64,000 nt of DNA, taken from NCBI GenBank assembly GCA_016716365.1, contig JADJWM010000009.1, forward strand, positions 1 to 64,000, read 5' to 3'. The stretch is from Chloracidobacterium sp. (GTDB lineage: Bacteria; Acidobacteriota; Blastocatellia; Pyrinomonadales; Pyrinomonadaceae). The notes under the pieces were generated by a model. The model had not been told where the DNA came from and did no database searches. It was given only the letters and a program-made list of their open reading frames with translations. Positions within the stretch are counted from its first letter, which is position 1. Every line of letters begins with the position of its first letter. Shown in pieces: positions 1 through 8,252 of the stretch. The position numbers were made by a program, and so were the translations under genes.

Positions 1-474
1 CGAATTCCAAACGTCGTTGTAATAGCGGGTACCGTCAAATCCGCCGAGCATCCATATTTTGTCGTTGAAGACGACGAGCCCGTAAAAGATTCGCTGCGGC
101 AGGTTCGAGTTTTCGGCAACGGTCTCCCAGCGTTTGAAGTCATTCGTACGGAGGATCTTAGGTGTTATCGAGAACCGCTCATAATTGCCGGTCAGCGATC
201 CGAGGGCGTAGATTGAACCCTTAAACTGCGCGAACTCTTGGCAAGCTGAGTTCAAGCCGCTTTCGCAGTTCGGTCTTGGTCCAGTTTCTGCCATCCTTCG
301 ACAGCCATGCCCCGTTGTTGAACGCGACCATCTTGTCCCCTAAAACAAATACCGGTAGTTATATCCCTGCTGATACGGTGCTGCCGATGTGACCCGCTCC
401 CATTTATGATCTTGGACGCCCTCTGTCGTATCAAGCAGATGCCGAGGATGATGGTCAATATCAGGAGCCCCCAT
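1..474 (-). pseudogene. Kelch/galactose-oxidase-like repeat protein, frameshifted and cut by the window edge
   Basis: Read on the minus strand, three frames in succession give one Kelch-like protein. It begins at an ATG that overlaps the TAA of the upstream gene (TAATG). It reads HKWERVTSAAPYQQG, then VLGDKMVAFNNGAWLSKDG, then GSIYALGSLTGNYERF and KIWMLGGFDGTRYYNDVW, a typical Kelch blade (LGG-DG-YNDVW). One frame change falls near 341-350 in an A/T-rich run and the second near 235-248. The gene continues beyond base 1. The reading is direct; whether it is a decayed gene or carries base-calling indels cannot be told here. Kelch propellers of this sort are usually secreted or periplasmic, with no specific function inferable. 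Confidence 0.65.
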
Positions 475-974
475 TACGATTTCCTCCATCGAGTTCCGAT
501 CATCTTTCGGATGAGGTCGCGAGCGACGAATTTAACGTCTTCGATCGACGTTGAACCGGCAGGGTTTACCTTGATCCGAAAGCTCCGCTGGCCTCTTCGC
601 ACTACGATGAGTTGAAAGTTAGGGCCATCGGTGTGGACGATAGCATCTTCACCGATGCCCGACCATTTTTCGAACCCTTTAAGTTCCGTATTCGAACGGA
701 CTATCGAGTCAAAGTCGTCCCGTGCGGCTTGTTCGGACCTAAACTCGATCAGTCCGAAGTGTACCTTCCGCCCATCGGCTGCCGTTTTCGAAACAAAGGT
801 GCAAGTCCATTTCTGGGTCGCTCCGGTCGCATCGGTCCCTGTCCAGGTCACTTCGCTGCCGAGGATCTTCTCGGCATTCGCCCGGGTAAAAAAATCGCAT
901 CCGGCGGGCTTTCGCAAACCGGCTTCAGCAGTTTCAGGTGAGAACATTGCGATAAATAGAATAACGATCAACAT
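474..974 (-). CDS. Secreted protein of unknown function (166 aa)
   Basis: I do not recognise the family. The protein opens with a short hydrophobic signal-like segment (MLIVILFIAMF...AEA). A soluble domain of about 145 residues follows, with two cysteines (in AGCDFF and KWTCTF) that could form a disulfide, and the phrase ANAEKILGSEV, reminiscent of DUF3558-like or periplasmic lipoprotein domains. Its stop overlaps the start of the downstream Kelch-type gene (TAATG), so the two were probably translationally coupled. An upstream gene for a Tat-type dioxygenase lies 17 bp away on the same strand, consistent with a small operon of exported proteins. Confidence 0.6.
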   Translation of the reverse strand: MLIVILFIAMFSPETAEAGLRKPAGCDFFTRANAEKILGSEVTWTGTDATGATQKWTCTFVSKTAADGRKVHFGLIEFRSEQAARDDFDSIVRSNTELKGFEKWSGIGEDAIVHTDGPNFQLIVVRRGQRSFRIKVNPAGSTSIEDVKFVARDLIRKMIGTRWRKS

Positions 975-991
975 TTCTTTTCTCCTTCGTC

Positions 992-1645
992 CTAAGCCAT
1001 GAGCCTTATATCCCTCGTTGCATAAAACAACCCACCGTCACCTTTCTTTAGATTCAGGATGGGGTTGAAGCCGCCTCGCCGGCCCGCTTCTTCGCGTTCA
1101 CGAGCCGAGATCAGACGGTCGCCTTCGAACAATATCGAATCGATCCAGTCCTCGCGAGCGGTAGGGTAATCACTGTCATATGTATGTGAGCCGCAAACCT
1201 TTGGACCGGATACGGGGCCGGCGACCGTGACGAAGGCGTAGCGGCCGTCCTTGTTGGTGAGCATCCAGCCGCGATACCGCCCGTGCTTATGCACATCAGC
1301 CGTGCGGCCCGTAACCTCGATATCGGTGTGATAAAGATATATGAGGGTATTTGCAGCGGGTGTTTTCCCGTCGGGTTGAAAGACGGTCCCACTGATCTTC
1401 ATCAACTCGCCTTTGTCCTTGTCAGATGCAAGGTCGAACTTCGTACCAACATTCGCGGGAAAATTGATCGCACCCATTCCTTCGGCTCCATCGGGCCGTG
1501 CATTCTTCCTTATTCGGGCCAAAATCGAGTCTCCATCGTCGGTTGCTTGTGCAAGGCCGCTGCAGTTCAGGAAGAGCGGCAGCGAAGCAGCACTCAGGCC
1601 CGCGGTCAAGAGAAACTCACGACGTGATCGTTTGGTTTGGATCAT
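992..1645 (-). CDS. Intradiol ring-cleavage dioxygenase-like protein with Tat signal; internal double frameshift
   Basis: The N-terminus has a Tat-type motif (SRREFLLTAG) and a lipobox-like cysteine (LFLNCSG). The core matches the dioxygenase C family (protocatechuate 3,4-dioxygenase beta fold): LIYLYHTDIEV, then YRGWMLTNKDGRYAFVTVA. In the annotated frame the family's essential His-x-His is missing. It is present in another frame as PAPYPVQRFAAHIHMTV (codons at 1180-1188), after which homology returns to the first frame with DYPTAREDWIDSILFEGD. Two compensating single-base shifts, near 1214-1224 and 1168-1178, therefore scramble about 15 residues that include both iron-binding histidines. 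Unless corrected, the product should lack activity. The substrate (catechol type) is inferred from family only. Confidence 0.75.
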   Translation of the reverse strand: MIQTKRSRREFLLTAGLSAASLPLFLNCSGLAQATDDGDSILARIRKNARPDGAEGMGAINFPANVGTKFDLASDKDKGELMKISGTVFQPDGKTPAANTLIYLYHTDIEVTGRTADVHKHGRYRGWMLTNKDGRYAFVTVAGPVSGPKVCGSHTYDSDYPTAREDWIDSILFEGDRLISAREREEAGRRGGFNPILNLKKGDGGLFYATRDIRLMA

Positions 1646-1714
1646 AGCTATTGTCCTCTATGGCTGTTTTGTCGATAATTAGACGGGCCGATCCATCGGT
1701 TTCTTCCATTTTTT

Positions 1715-2241
1715 ATGCAGCTTGAAACGGAACGCCTCTTTATACGCCCATATACCTTCGATGATCTTGATGAACTGATCGAGATGCGTTCGGATCCGGA
1801 TGTTTACCGATATTTAGGCGGGCTTGAACGACAGAACCCGGACGAAATTAGAAAGCGCTTTTAGATTTTACCGAGTCCTATGAGAAATTAGGCTTCGGAA
1901 TGTCGGCAATGGTCCTCAAAGAGAACGGCGAGACGATAGGCGGGAGCGGATTGCAGCCGCTGGAGGACACCGGCGAGATCGAAGTTGGATACAGCCTGAA
2001 AAAGAAGTACTGGCGGCAGGGAATCGGTTATGAGGCGGCCTACGCGTGTTTGAAATATGGTTTCGAATCGGCCGGGCTCGAGAGGATCGTCGCCGTTTGC
2101 GATGAGAAAAACATCGGCTCATGGCGGATCATGGAAAAATGCGGAATGAATTTCGAGAAGATGATAATCGCTTACGGGATGGAATGCCGATCTTACGCGA
2201 TCTCAAGGGAGGAATTTTTGCGGGGAGTGCAGATGGTATGA
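1715..2241 (+). pseudogene. GNAT-family N-acetyltransferase (RimJ/RimL type), frameshifted
   Basis: The ATG at 1715 opens a frame reading LETERLFIRPYTFDDLDEL and then PDVYRYLGG, the normal N-terminus of a RimJ/RimL-like acetyltransferase. It stops at TAG 1862-1864. The remainder continues one frame over from 1861: LDFTESYEKLGFGMSAMVL, then GYSLKKKYWRQGIGYEAA (the acetyl-CoA-binding Q/RxxGxG/A loop is visible as RQGIGYEA) and ERIVAVCDEKNIGSWRIMEK. Adding one T to the T-run at 1859-1862 restores an uninterrupted protein of about 175 aa. Translation could still begin at ATG 1900, giving 113 aa without the first strands. Its end overlaps the next gene by ATGA. Confidence 0.8.
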
Positions 2242-3137
2242 GAGTAAGGAGTGTATCAGTGCTAACGATCGTGGCTACTCTGACGTTTGCGATCATTACC
2301 GCCGTTAGTGCCCAACCTGAAGGCCGATCAAGACCAGAGCGGAAGGCAAAAGCCCAGTCACTGCAAGCGGACTTTAACGGGAACAAGATCCACTATTACG
2401 ACATCGGCAACAAACGATCCGCCAGCGCACTCGTCCTGGTACACTGCTGGACTTGTAACGTCGAGTTTTGGAAAGAACAGTACCTCGCCTTCCCGAACTA
2501 TCGGGTAATTGCTATGGACCTTCCAGGGCACGGGAAAAGCGATAAGCCAAAGGTCGAGTACTCTATGGAGTTTTTTGCGCGGGCGGTAGACGCGGTAATG
2601 AGAAAGGCCGGGGTCAAGCGAGCGGTGCTTGCCGGGCATAGCATGGGCACGCCGATCATTCGCAAATACTACAAGCTCTTTCCGGAAAAAACTGCAGGTT
2701 TGATAGTCGTTGACGGAGCCCTGCTGCCCTTCGGACCACGCGATCAGGTCGAGCAGTTCTTTGTACCGCTTTTCAAGGACTACAAGACCGGGGTTCCGGC
2801 GTTCATAGACGGAATGCTGCCTGAAACCGTCAAGCCTGACCTGCGATCCTTCATCCGCACGTCAATGCTGACCACACCGGAACACGTTGGAACGAGCGCA
2901 ATGAAATTGATGCTCGACGACGCGTATGCGACTCACGGGATGATAGACGTGGCTGTGCTTGCGATCATGGCCGCGAATCCAATGTGGCCGGCGGAAATGG
3001 AAGGGCGGTATAAGGCGATCGCGCCGAAAACGGATTACCATGTATGGGACGGCGTCAGTCATTTTTTGCACATGGAAAAGCCAAACGAGTTCAACGAGCA
3101 GATACGGCTGTTCATCGCACGCAACGGTCTTTTGTGA
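2238..3137 (+). CDS. Alpha/beta-fold hydrolase, exported
   Basis: I chose the ATG at 2238, which overlaps the acetyltransferase stop (ATGA) and gives a clean signal peptide (VLTIVATLTFAIITAVSAQ); an upstream in-frame ATG at 2121 lies inside the preceding gene. The mature domain of about 270 residues has the hydrolase landmarks: LVLVHCWTCNVEFW (oxyanion region), MDLPGHGKSDKP, the nucleophile elbow AGHSMGTP with Ser, a candidate acid residue in the second half, and the catalytic His in GVSHFLHMEKP near the C-terminus. The family includes esterases, lipases, haloperoxidase-like and epoxide hydrolases. The substrate is not predictable. A periplasmic location is inferred from the signal. Confidence 0.85.
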   Translation: MRVRSVSVLTIVATLTFAIITAVSAQPEGRSRPERKAKAQSLQADFNGNKIHYYDIGNKRSASALVLVHCWTCNVEFWKEQYLAFPNYRVIAMDLPGHGKSDKPKVEYSMEFFARAVDAVMRKAGVKRAVLAGHSMGTPIIRKYYKLFPEKTAGLIVVDGALLPFGPRDQVEQFFVPLFKDYKTGVPAFIDGMLPETVKPDLRSFIRTSMLTTPEHVGTSAMKLMLDDAYATHGMIDVAVLAIMAANPMWPAEMEGRYKAIAPKTDYHVWDGVSHFLHMEKPNEFNEQIRLFIARNGLL

Positions 3138-3234
3138 CCAGACATTGGCCGCTCCCTTCTTTCTGCACGCGGTACGATTTAGCTGTCACCGCTAGATAAT
3201 TTACTCAGGCTTGTCGGGCCAATGACCGACCCAT

Positions 3235-3759
3235 ATGACCCTCAGCTATCCGAAGCTCATTTTCGCGATCTTGCTCACGATCTACTTTCTGTGGATCGCG
3301 TTCGACCCGATGGCCGGGAGTTTTCTGGATCTGGTCGATCTCCCGATACACGAAACCGGGCACCTGCTGTTCAGGCTCTTCGGGGAATTCATGATGATAG
3401 CGGGAGGCTCTCTGTTCCAGGTGATCGTGCCGATCGTCTTTGTCGGATATTTTTGGTGGAACGAGAAATATTATTCTGCTTCGATAGTGCTGTTCTGGGT
3501 CGGGCAAAGCATAATTAACGTATATATTTATGCCGCTGATGCCGTGGTCATGCAGCTTGTCTTGACTAGCGGGTTGACCGGCAGCGAAGGAAGCTTCCAC
3601 GACTGGAATTACATGCTTACGCGGCTAGGCCTGCTGGAATCGACGAAGATCGTCGCGGGAATCATTCGCACAGCCGGTACTTTGACGATCGCTGCGGCAG
3701 CCGTCCTTTCGATCTACCACGCCTTTCATTCTCCGATACAGGAGTTTGAGGAAATATGA
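3235..3759 (+). CDS. Small integral membrane protein with HExxH motif (M50-like)
   Basis: A protein of 174 residues with about four to five hydrophobic segments. The first segment is followed by LPIHETGHLLFRLFGEF, an HExxH sequence at the membrane edge as in site-2-protease/SpoIVFB-like zinc peptidases. A conserved-looking DWNYMLTRLGLLE near residue 125 might supply a third ligand. It is shorter than typical M50 proteases and lacks a PDZ or CBS domain. Whether it cleaves substrates or is a non-proteolytic relative is undecided. Its stop overlaps the start of the downstream short-chain dehydrogenase (ATGA), suggesting co-translation. Confidence 0.7.
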   Translation: MTLSYPKLIFAILLTIYFLWIAFDPMAGSFLDLVDLPIHETGHLLFRLFGEFMMIAGGSLFQVIVPIVFVGYFWWNEKYYSASIVLFWVGQSIINVYIYAADAVVMQLVLTSGLTGSEGSFHDWNYMLTRLGLLESTKIVAGIIRTAGTLTIAAAAVLSIYHAFHSPIQEFEEI

Positions 3760-4538
3760 AGGCTTCGCTTATCACAGGTGCGTCGGGCGGCATCGGCGAA
3801 GCTTTCGCCCGTCGCCTTGCTGCTGACAAACACAACCTCGTATTGGTCGCGAGATCGGCCGACAAGCTCGGCACGCTTGCCGAGGAACTGGAGAGCAAGC
3901 ACGCGATCACGGCAGTACCCGTCCCGCTTGATCTTACAGAAGTCGACGCAGACAAACGGCTTTGGGACGAAACCGAAACGCGGGGAATTGTCGTCGACTG
4001 GCTGGTCAACAACGCCGGATTTGGGTCGATGGGCGATTTCGCCGATCTCGAACTGGATCGCGAGCTTCGTATGATCGACCTGAATGTCCGAAGTCTCGTC
4101 GCCCTTACACATCGCTTTCTTCGGGGGATGCGTCACCGTGGACAGGGCACTATAATCAATGTTTCCTCGGCTGCCGGTTTCCAGCCGATACCGTTTATGG
4201 CGACTTATGCGGCAACCAAAGCGTTTGTCACCTCGTTTTCCGAGGCTATCGCCGAGGAGAGCCGGCCATTCGGCGTTCGAATACTTGCCCTTTGCCCCGG
4301 CTCGACCGAGACAAACTTCCACGCCGCCGCGGGCATGGATCGTGCCCTCGGATTTAAGGGCCAGGAAACAGTCGAGCAGGTGGTCGAAACGGCAATGAGA
4401 GCTCTCGGCTCAGGTCGGTCAAAGATCGTCTCCGGTTGGACCAACTGGCTTGTGGCGTCCGGTGTGAATTTTGCCCCGAATTCGTTGATTACACGTGTAT
4501 TGGCGCGGGGCATGCGCGGCAAATTCCAGAAGTCTTGA
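3756..4538 (+). CDS. Short-chain dehydrogenase/reductase (SDR)
   Basis: Classical SDR of 260 residues. The N-terminal Rossmann motif is TGASGGIGEAFA, followed by a basic residue cluster (LVARSADKL) that favours NADP(H). NNAG appears as LVNNAGFGS, the catalytic Ser lies in INVSSAAGFQP, and the Tyr-Lys pair is YAATK. PGSTETNFH follows the active site as usual. The sequence resembles the DltE/YqjQ-type subgroup that acts on lipid-like or small ketones, but the substrate is unknown. It overlaps the M50-like gene by 4 bp. The C-terminal NSLITRVLARGM could be membrane-associating. Confidence 0.9.
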   Translation: MKASLITGASGGIGEAFARRLAADKHNLVLVARSADKLGTLAEELESKHAITAVPVPLDLTEVDADKRLWDETETRGIVVDWLVNNAGFGSMGDFADLELDRELRMIDLNVRSLVALTHRFLRGMRHRGQGTIINVSSAAGFQPIPFMATYAATKAFVTSFSEAIAEESRPFGVRILALCPGSTETNFHAAAGMDRALGFKGQETVEQVVETAMRALGSGRSKIVSGWTNWLVASGVNFAPNSLITRVLARGMRGKFQKS

Positions 4539-4643
4539 TCTGCGGCCGAGCGGATCGGGCGTCGGGCTTTCGGCCCATCGGACCGGCTTGAAGTTATTGG
4601 GGCCTCAGCCCATATGTGGGCGTGAAAACCCGCATTCCTACTT
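4539..4643. repeat. Palindrome-rich intergenic segment, possible dispersed repeat
   Basis: This 105-bp spacer between two plus-strand genes contains several short inverted repeats: GGGC-TTTC-GGCCC-type arms, GGGGCC-TCA-GCCC, and GGGCGTGAAAACCC. They are followed directly by the start of the metallo-hydrolase. The pattern resembles dispersed palindromic elements found between and within genes elsewhere in the window, but I see no second full copy here. It could also serve as a processing site or weak terminator for the upstream SDR operon. Confidence 0.3.
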
Positions 4644-5474
4644 ATGAGATTTACCGTACTTGGAAGCGGTTCGACCGGTAATGCAATTCTGATCGCTACC
4701 GAGCGAACCAAGATCCTTGTTGATGCCGGACTTAGCTGCCGCGAGATCGTGCGGAGGCTCGGCCTTATGGGCTTGGACGCCGCGGATCTCGATGCGGTTC
4801 TGATCACCCATGAACACAGTGATCATGTTGGCGGTTTGAGGAATCTTGTCGGGAAGATCAAGGGGCCCGTTTACATTTCGCGTGCGACCGAAGATGCTTA
4901 TTTCTCCTACAGCAGCAGGAACGGCAACGGCGGCGACGAAGGGATCAAACGGCGTGACGCGATCCGTGGGCGAACCGTCGAGATCAAATCTGATGAGGGT
5001 TTTCAGATCGGCGACATCGACTTGGAGCCGTTCACGGTTCCGCATGATGCGGCCGATAATTTCGGCTTTGTCGCGACGAATCGCGGGATACGTATTGCGA
5101 CCCTGACCGATTTCGGCCACATTACGCCGTTGATGAAAGAGAAACTCGACGGGTGCGATGGGATCATCATCGAATCAAATCACAGCCGCGACATGCTTCG
5201 GACGTGTCCTGTCTACAGCTGGCCGCTAAAACAGCGGATCGCCGGCCGTCACGGCCATTTTTCAAATGAGGACCTGGCCGACTGGATTCAGAACGATTTC
5301 GACGGCGCCGCGAAACACATCGTCCTTGCCCATCTTTCGCAGAAAGCGAACGACACACACCTCGCACTCATCACGGCTGAAACAGCACTTAAGATGCGCG
5401 CCCCCCTGTTTCCGGCCGAAACCAAGATCACGTTGTCGAGCCACAAAGAACCGACTGATTGGATCGGGTTTTGA
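4644..5474 (+). CDS. MBL-fold metallo-hydrolase, YycJ/WalJ-like
   Basis: A metallo-beta-lactamase-fold hydrolase of 276 residues. It begins MRFTVLGSGSTGNA, diagnostic of the YycJ/WalJ branch. The metal-binding HxHxDH is present as THEHSDHVGGL, and further ligands are likely in VPHDAADNFGF (H), TDFGHI (D) and the C-terminal VLAHLSQKAND (H). YycJ-like proteins are cytosolic nucleases or hydrolases linked in Firmicutes to the WalKR regulon. No two-component system lies nearby, so only the fold and probable phosphodiesterase or nuclease activity are inferred. The last gene of the plus-strand series, it converges on a minus-strand serine hydrolase 3 bp away. Confidence 0.85.
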   Translation: MRFTVLGSGSTGNAILIATERTKILVDAGLSCREIVRRLGLMGLDAADLDAVLITHEHSDHVGGLRNLVGKIKGPVYISRATEDAYFSYSSRNGNGGDEGIKRRDAIRGRTVEIKSDEGFQIGDIDLEPFTVPHDAADNFGFVATNRGIRIATLTDFGHITPLMKEKLDGCDGIIIESNHSRDMLRTCPVYSWPLKQRIAGRHGHFSNEDLADWIQNDFDGAAKHIVLAHLSQKANDTHLALITAETALKMRAPLFPAETKITLSSHKEPTDWIGF

Positions 5475-5477
5475 TCA

Positions 5478-6932
5478 CTATTTCTCAGTGCTTGCGGCTA
5501 TCAATTGCCTCATCTTTTGCGTGATCGGCCCCGAGCCACGGCTGTAGTTTGACATGACGATCGCGGTCCAGCCGCTGCCAAGGTACATGTCCAAATTTGA
5601 GCTTATCCCCGGGAAGCCGCCGCTGTGACCTGTTACGTTGAGCCCGGCGTCGAAGCCGAATCCATAGCCGTATTCCGGCGAGTTCAATTCCGGTTTCGGC
5701 GAAGTGATCAGCTTGAATGTTGCCGGGCTGACCAGCTTGCCTGAACGCAGTGCCTGGTCGAACTTCAGCAGGTCCTCGACAGTCGAGTATCCGCCGCCCT
5801 GGGGCCCGCCACGCATTACATGGGCGAAAATATTGTTACCCCACTCAATGCCGTTATCGGTGAATCGTTTGTCATAGCCGACTGCGAGATTGGTGTTTAC
5901 TTTGTCCAGCTCGTAGCAGTCCGTGTTCGTCATTCCGGCCGGCTTGTATATGTTCTCGCGAACATAATCAAAATAACTCTGCCCCGAGACGACCTCGATC
6001 ACCTTGCCGAGTACCATCATGCCGGTGTTGCTGTACGCCCAACGCGACCCGGGTTCGAAACGCACATCCTTTTCATCCTCGCGGGCGAGTTTCATCATGT
6101 CGTCCACTGTCCGGATCCGATCTCGCGACGATGACCAGTAACGCTCCGAAAAGTAGCCGCCCAATCCAGCCGTGTGCGTGAGAAGATGCTTGATCTGGAT
6201 CTTCTTTGCGGCTTCCGGGTTTGGAAAATCGGGAATGAACTTCGAAAGCGGATCGTCATACGAAAGCTTTCCTTTTTCGACCAGCTGGGCGATCGCGACG
6301 CCGGTGAACATTTTGTTCATCGAGCCGAGGTTGAACTTTGTGTCGATCTTGTTCGAAACGTTGAAATCCTTGTTCGCCATCCCGAAAGCACCCTTGTAGA
6401 CCACTCGACCGTCTTTGGCCAACAGTATCGAGCCAGAAAATACGTCTACGTCAGCCAGCTTTTTTCCGAAAGCCGCAAGTTCGGCGGCCATCTCGCGTAC
6501 GCTTAACGCTTTCGCGCTTGACGGCTCTCCGCGTGGGGGCCTCAAGCCGATCCCGGCGATCTTATAGGGGGCGTCTCTCGTGATCCGGACATAAAGACCG
6601 TCGTAAAGCCCGGTGAGCTTATTTTTCACCAGAAGAGTGACGGCGTTTTCTTCCCAATCCTGTACTTCGATCACCTCCAATCCTCGGCTCTGATCATGCA
6701 TTGAGTTGAAGAATCCGAAGTGGGCACTCATTGCCCTCTGGCGAAACCCTGCCTCAAAATTCTCATCAACGAACTTCCGAAAAGAGGCCTGGTCGCCGGA
6801 GGTGATGTGTCCGGCTAAAGATCGGGCGAGACGCTCGGCTGCTGCTTGGGCCGACGATGGCTGGGCGACCGCAACCACGGGAAGTGTTGTAAACAGTATG
6901 AAAAATGCTAGTTTGGTCAATGATCTGCACAT
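5478..6932 (-). CDS. Exported serine hydrolase, beta-lactamase/esterase family (class C-like)
   Basis: I chose the ATG at 6932 (MCRSLTKLAFFILF) because it directly begins a signal peptide ending VVAVAQ; the longer frame adds a polar leader. Residues about 30-140 form an NTF2/DUF3887-like preamble. The rest is a class C beta-lactamase/DD-peptidase-like domain with the Ser-x-x-Lys nucleophile in GSMNKMFT, Tyr-x-Asn in YSNTGMM, and HSGG in TGHSGGFPG in place of KTG. Such proteins are periplasmic esterases, D-aminopeptidases or penicillin-binding relatives. Real beta-lactam hydrolysis should not be assumed. A second family member lies at 54.5 kb. Confidence 0.88.
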   Translation of the reverse strand: MCRSLTKLAFFILFTTLPVVAVAQPSSAQAAAERLARSLAGHITSGDQASFRKFVDENFEAGFRQRAMSAHFGFFNSMHDQSRGLEVIEVQDWEENAVTLLVKNKLTGLYDGLYVRITRDAPYKIAGIGLRPPRGEPSSAKALSVREMAAELAAFGKKLADVDVFSGSILLAKDGRVVYKGAFGMANKDFNVSNKIDTKFNLGSMNKMFTGVAIAQLVEKGKLSYDDPLSKFIPDFPNPEAAKKIQIKHLLTHTAGLGGYFSERYWSSSRDRIRTVDDMMKLAREDEKDVRFEPGSRWAYSNTGMMVLGKVIEVVSGQSYFDYVRENIYKPAGMTNTDCYELDKVNTNLAVGYDKRFTDNGIEWGNNIFAHVMRGGPQGGGYSTVEDLLKFDQALRSGKLVSPATFKLITSPKPELNSPEYGYGFGFDAGLNVTGHSGGFPGISSNLDMYLGSGWTAIVMSNYSRGSGPITQKMRQLIAASTEK

Positions 6933-7029
6933 CCGTTTTTCCTCACAAAGATCGAATAATGACCAGAATACGCTTTTGGTCATATTTAGTTCAAGTCTTT
7001 TTTCAGGGCCTGACCGGCTTTAGGACGAG

Positions 7030-7542
7030 CTAAATTCTCTTTCTGCCGGCGGACCATTTGGCGATCAGCGCCACCGGAAGCCCAACCAGAAACGCATGGC
7101 CGATAACGCCGTTGAGAAAAGGCCCCCATCGAAACGGCGCAGTGCCCGGGGCCGCGGAAAGCGGAATGACGGCGTATTGCATCACAAAATGGACAATTAC
7201 GCCGAAAGCGATACCTGAGACAATGGGCCGGCGTATAAGAAATCCGGTGAACCTCGTGCCGGCAAAATAAACTGCAGCAACCAGAAACGAGATCACGAAA
7301 TGAAGGACGATCCCTAATGCAGCAGTGTTCCATCCACCGGCGGTCGCTGCCTCCCGTCCCAGGAGGCCAGCCGCCACGCCCTGCCAAACCCTGCTTAACT
7401 CGATACCGAAATACTGAGTGAAGAATATCGAGGCATCCAGGAAATCCAGCACGCCGATCGCAAGACCGCCCAACATGATCGTCTCGACCGCCCGCGGCCT
7501 TCGGGAATCGAATGAGTGGGATTCAGCCTCGTCGCCTTTCAT
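7030..7542 (-). CDS. Integral membrane protein of unknown function
   Basis: The start at 7542 (MKGDEAESHSF) is preferred because the longer frame runs through the end of rnhB. The protein of about 170 residues has four hydrophobic stretches (IMLGGLAIGVLDFLDA, ALGIVLHFVISFLVAAVYFAG, SGIAFGVIVHFVMQYAVIPL, GVIGHAFLVGLPVALIAKW). Glycines and histidines lie within the helices. It resembles YagU-like or DUF1440-type membrane proteins, but I cannot assign a family firmly. It overlaps rnhB by 20 bp and so appears to be the last gene of the ffh-to-rnhB operon. Confidence 0.65.
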   Translation of the reverse strand: MKGDEAESHSFDSRRPRAVETIMLGGLAIGVLDFLDASIFFTQYFGIELSRVWQGVAAGLLGREAATAGGWNTAALGIVLHFVISFLVAAVYFAGTRFTGFLIRRPIVSGIAFGVIVHFVMQYAVIPLSAAPGTAPFRWGPFLNGVIGHAFLVGLPVALIAKWSAGRKRI

Positions 7543-8206
7543 CAAAAATAGGTTCCTCAGGCGGATTAGAGGGCAAGACTCCGCGAAAGGTTTTCCGATG
7601 GATAGAACACGGGCCGTGCTTTGCGATTGCCTCCAGATGAGAGGCCGAACCGTAACCCTTATGGCCCGCAAATCCGTAACCGGGAAATTCTTCGTCGTAT
7701 CGCTTCATCAGGTCGTCGCGATAGGTCTTGGCCAATACCGACGCGGCTGCGATCGAATACGAAATACTGTCGCCTTTAATTATCGCTTTCTGCGGGATGC
7801 GGAGGTGCTTGAGCTGGAGCGCGTCGATGAGGATATGGTCCGCGGCCGGGTTGAGCGCCTCGATCGCCTTTATCATCGCGAGCTTGGTCGCCTCGAGGAT
7901 GTTGATGCGGTCGATCTCGTCCGCCTCGATCACGCCGACCGAGTACGCAAGGGCTGTAGCGCGAAGTTCAGCGGCGATCTTGCCGCGCTGTTTTTCGGTG
8001 AGTTTTTTCGAATCGTTCAGTCCGTTAGGGACGGGGCGTGAGCGATCAAGAACGCACGCCGCGGCAACGACCGGGCCCGCGAGACAGCCTCGTCCGACCT
8101 CATCAACACCCGCAATAAAACTGAATCCCTCTTCGCGGGCCTGATCTTCAAAATCAAAGCCGATCGTCCATTCAAAACGATCGGCCTGAAGCTTAAATCC
8201 GTTCAC
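7523..8206 (-). CDS. rnhB: Ribonuclease HII
   Basis: Ribonuclease HII removes RNA embedded in DNA (single ribonucleotides and primers). The 227-residue protein has a short extra N-terminal leader before the canonical IAGVDEVGRGCLAGPVVAAA (acidic D-E-G motif). LNDSKKLTEKQR follows, then DHILIDALQL with the next acidic residue, and KGDSISYSIAAASVLAKTYRD with the last catalytic Asp region. The C-terminal tail is short and proline-rich. It lies downstream of rplS with only an ABM-domain gene between, matching the common rplS-rnhB neighbourhood. Confidence 0.95.
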   Translation of the reverse strand: MNGFKLQADRFEWTIGFDFEDQAREEGFSFIAGVDEVGRGCLAGPVVAAACVLDRSRPVPNGLNDSKKLTEKQRGKIAAELRATALAYSVGVIEADEIDRINILEATKLAMIKAIEALNPAADHILIDALQLKHLRIPQKAIIKGDSISYSIAAASVLAKTYRDDLMKRYDEEFPGYGFAGHKGYGSASHLEAIAKHGPCSIHRKTFRGVLPSNPPEEPIFDERRRG

Positions 8207-8252
8207 GAAACGAATTATATCCGCCCGGAGCCTGAAATGTAATTGTCCAAGG

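Noticed and set aside
5478..6932. Antibiotic-resistance beta-lactamase
   Set aside because: The SxxK/YxN/HxG set is shared by many periplasmic esterases and peptidases; the protein has an extra N-terminal domain and no feature specific for beta-lactam hydrolysis.
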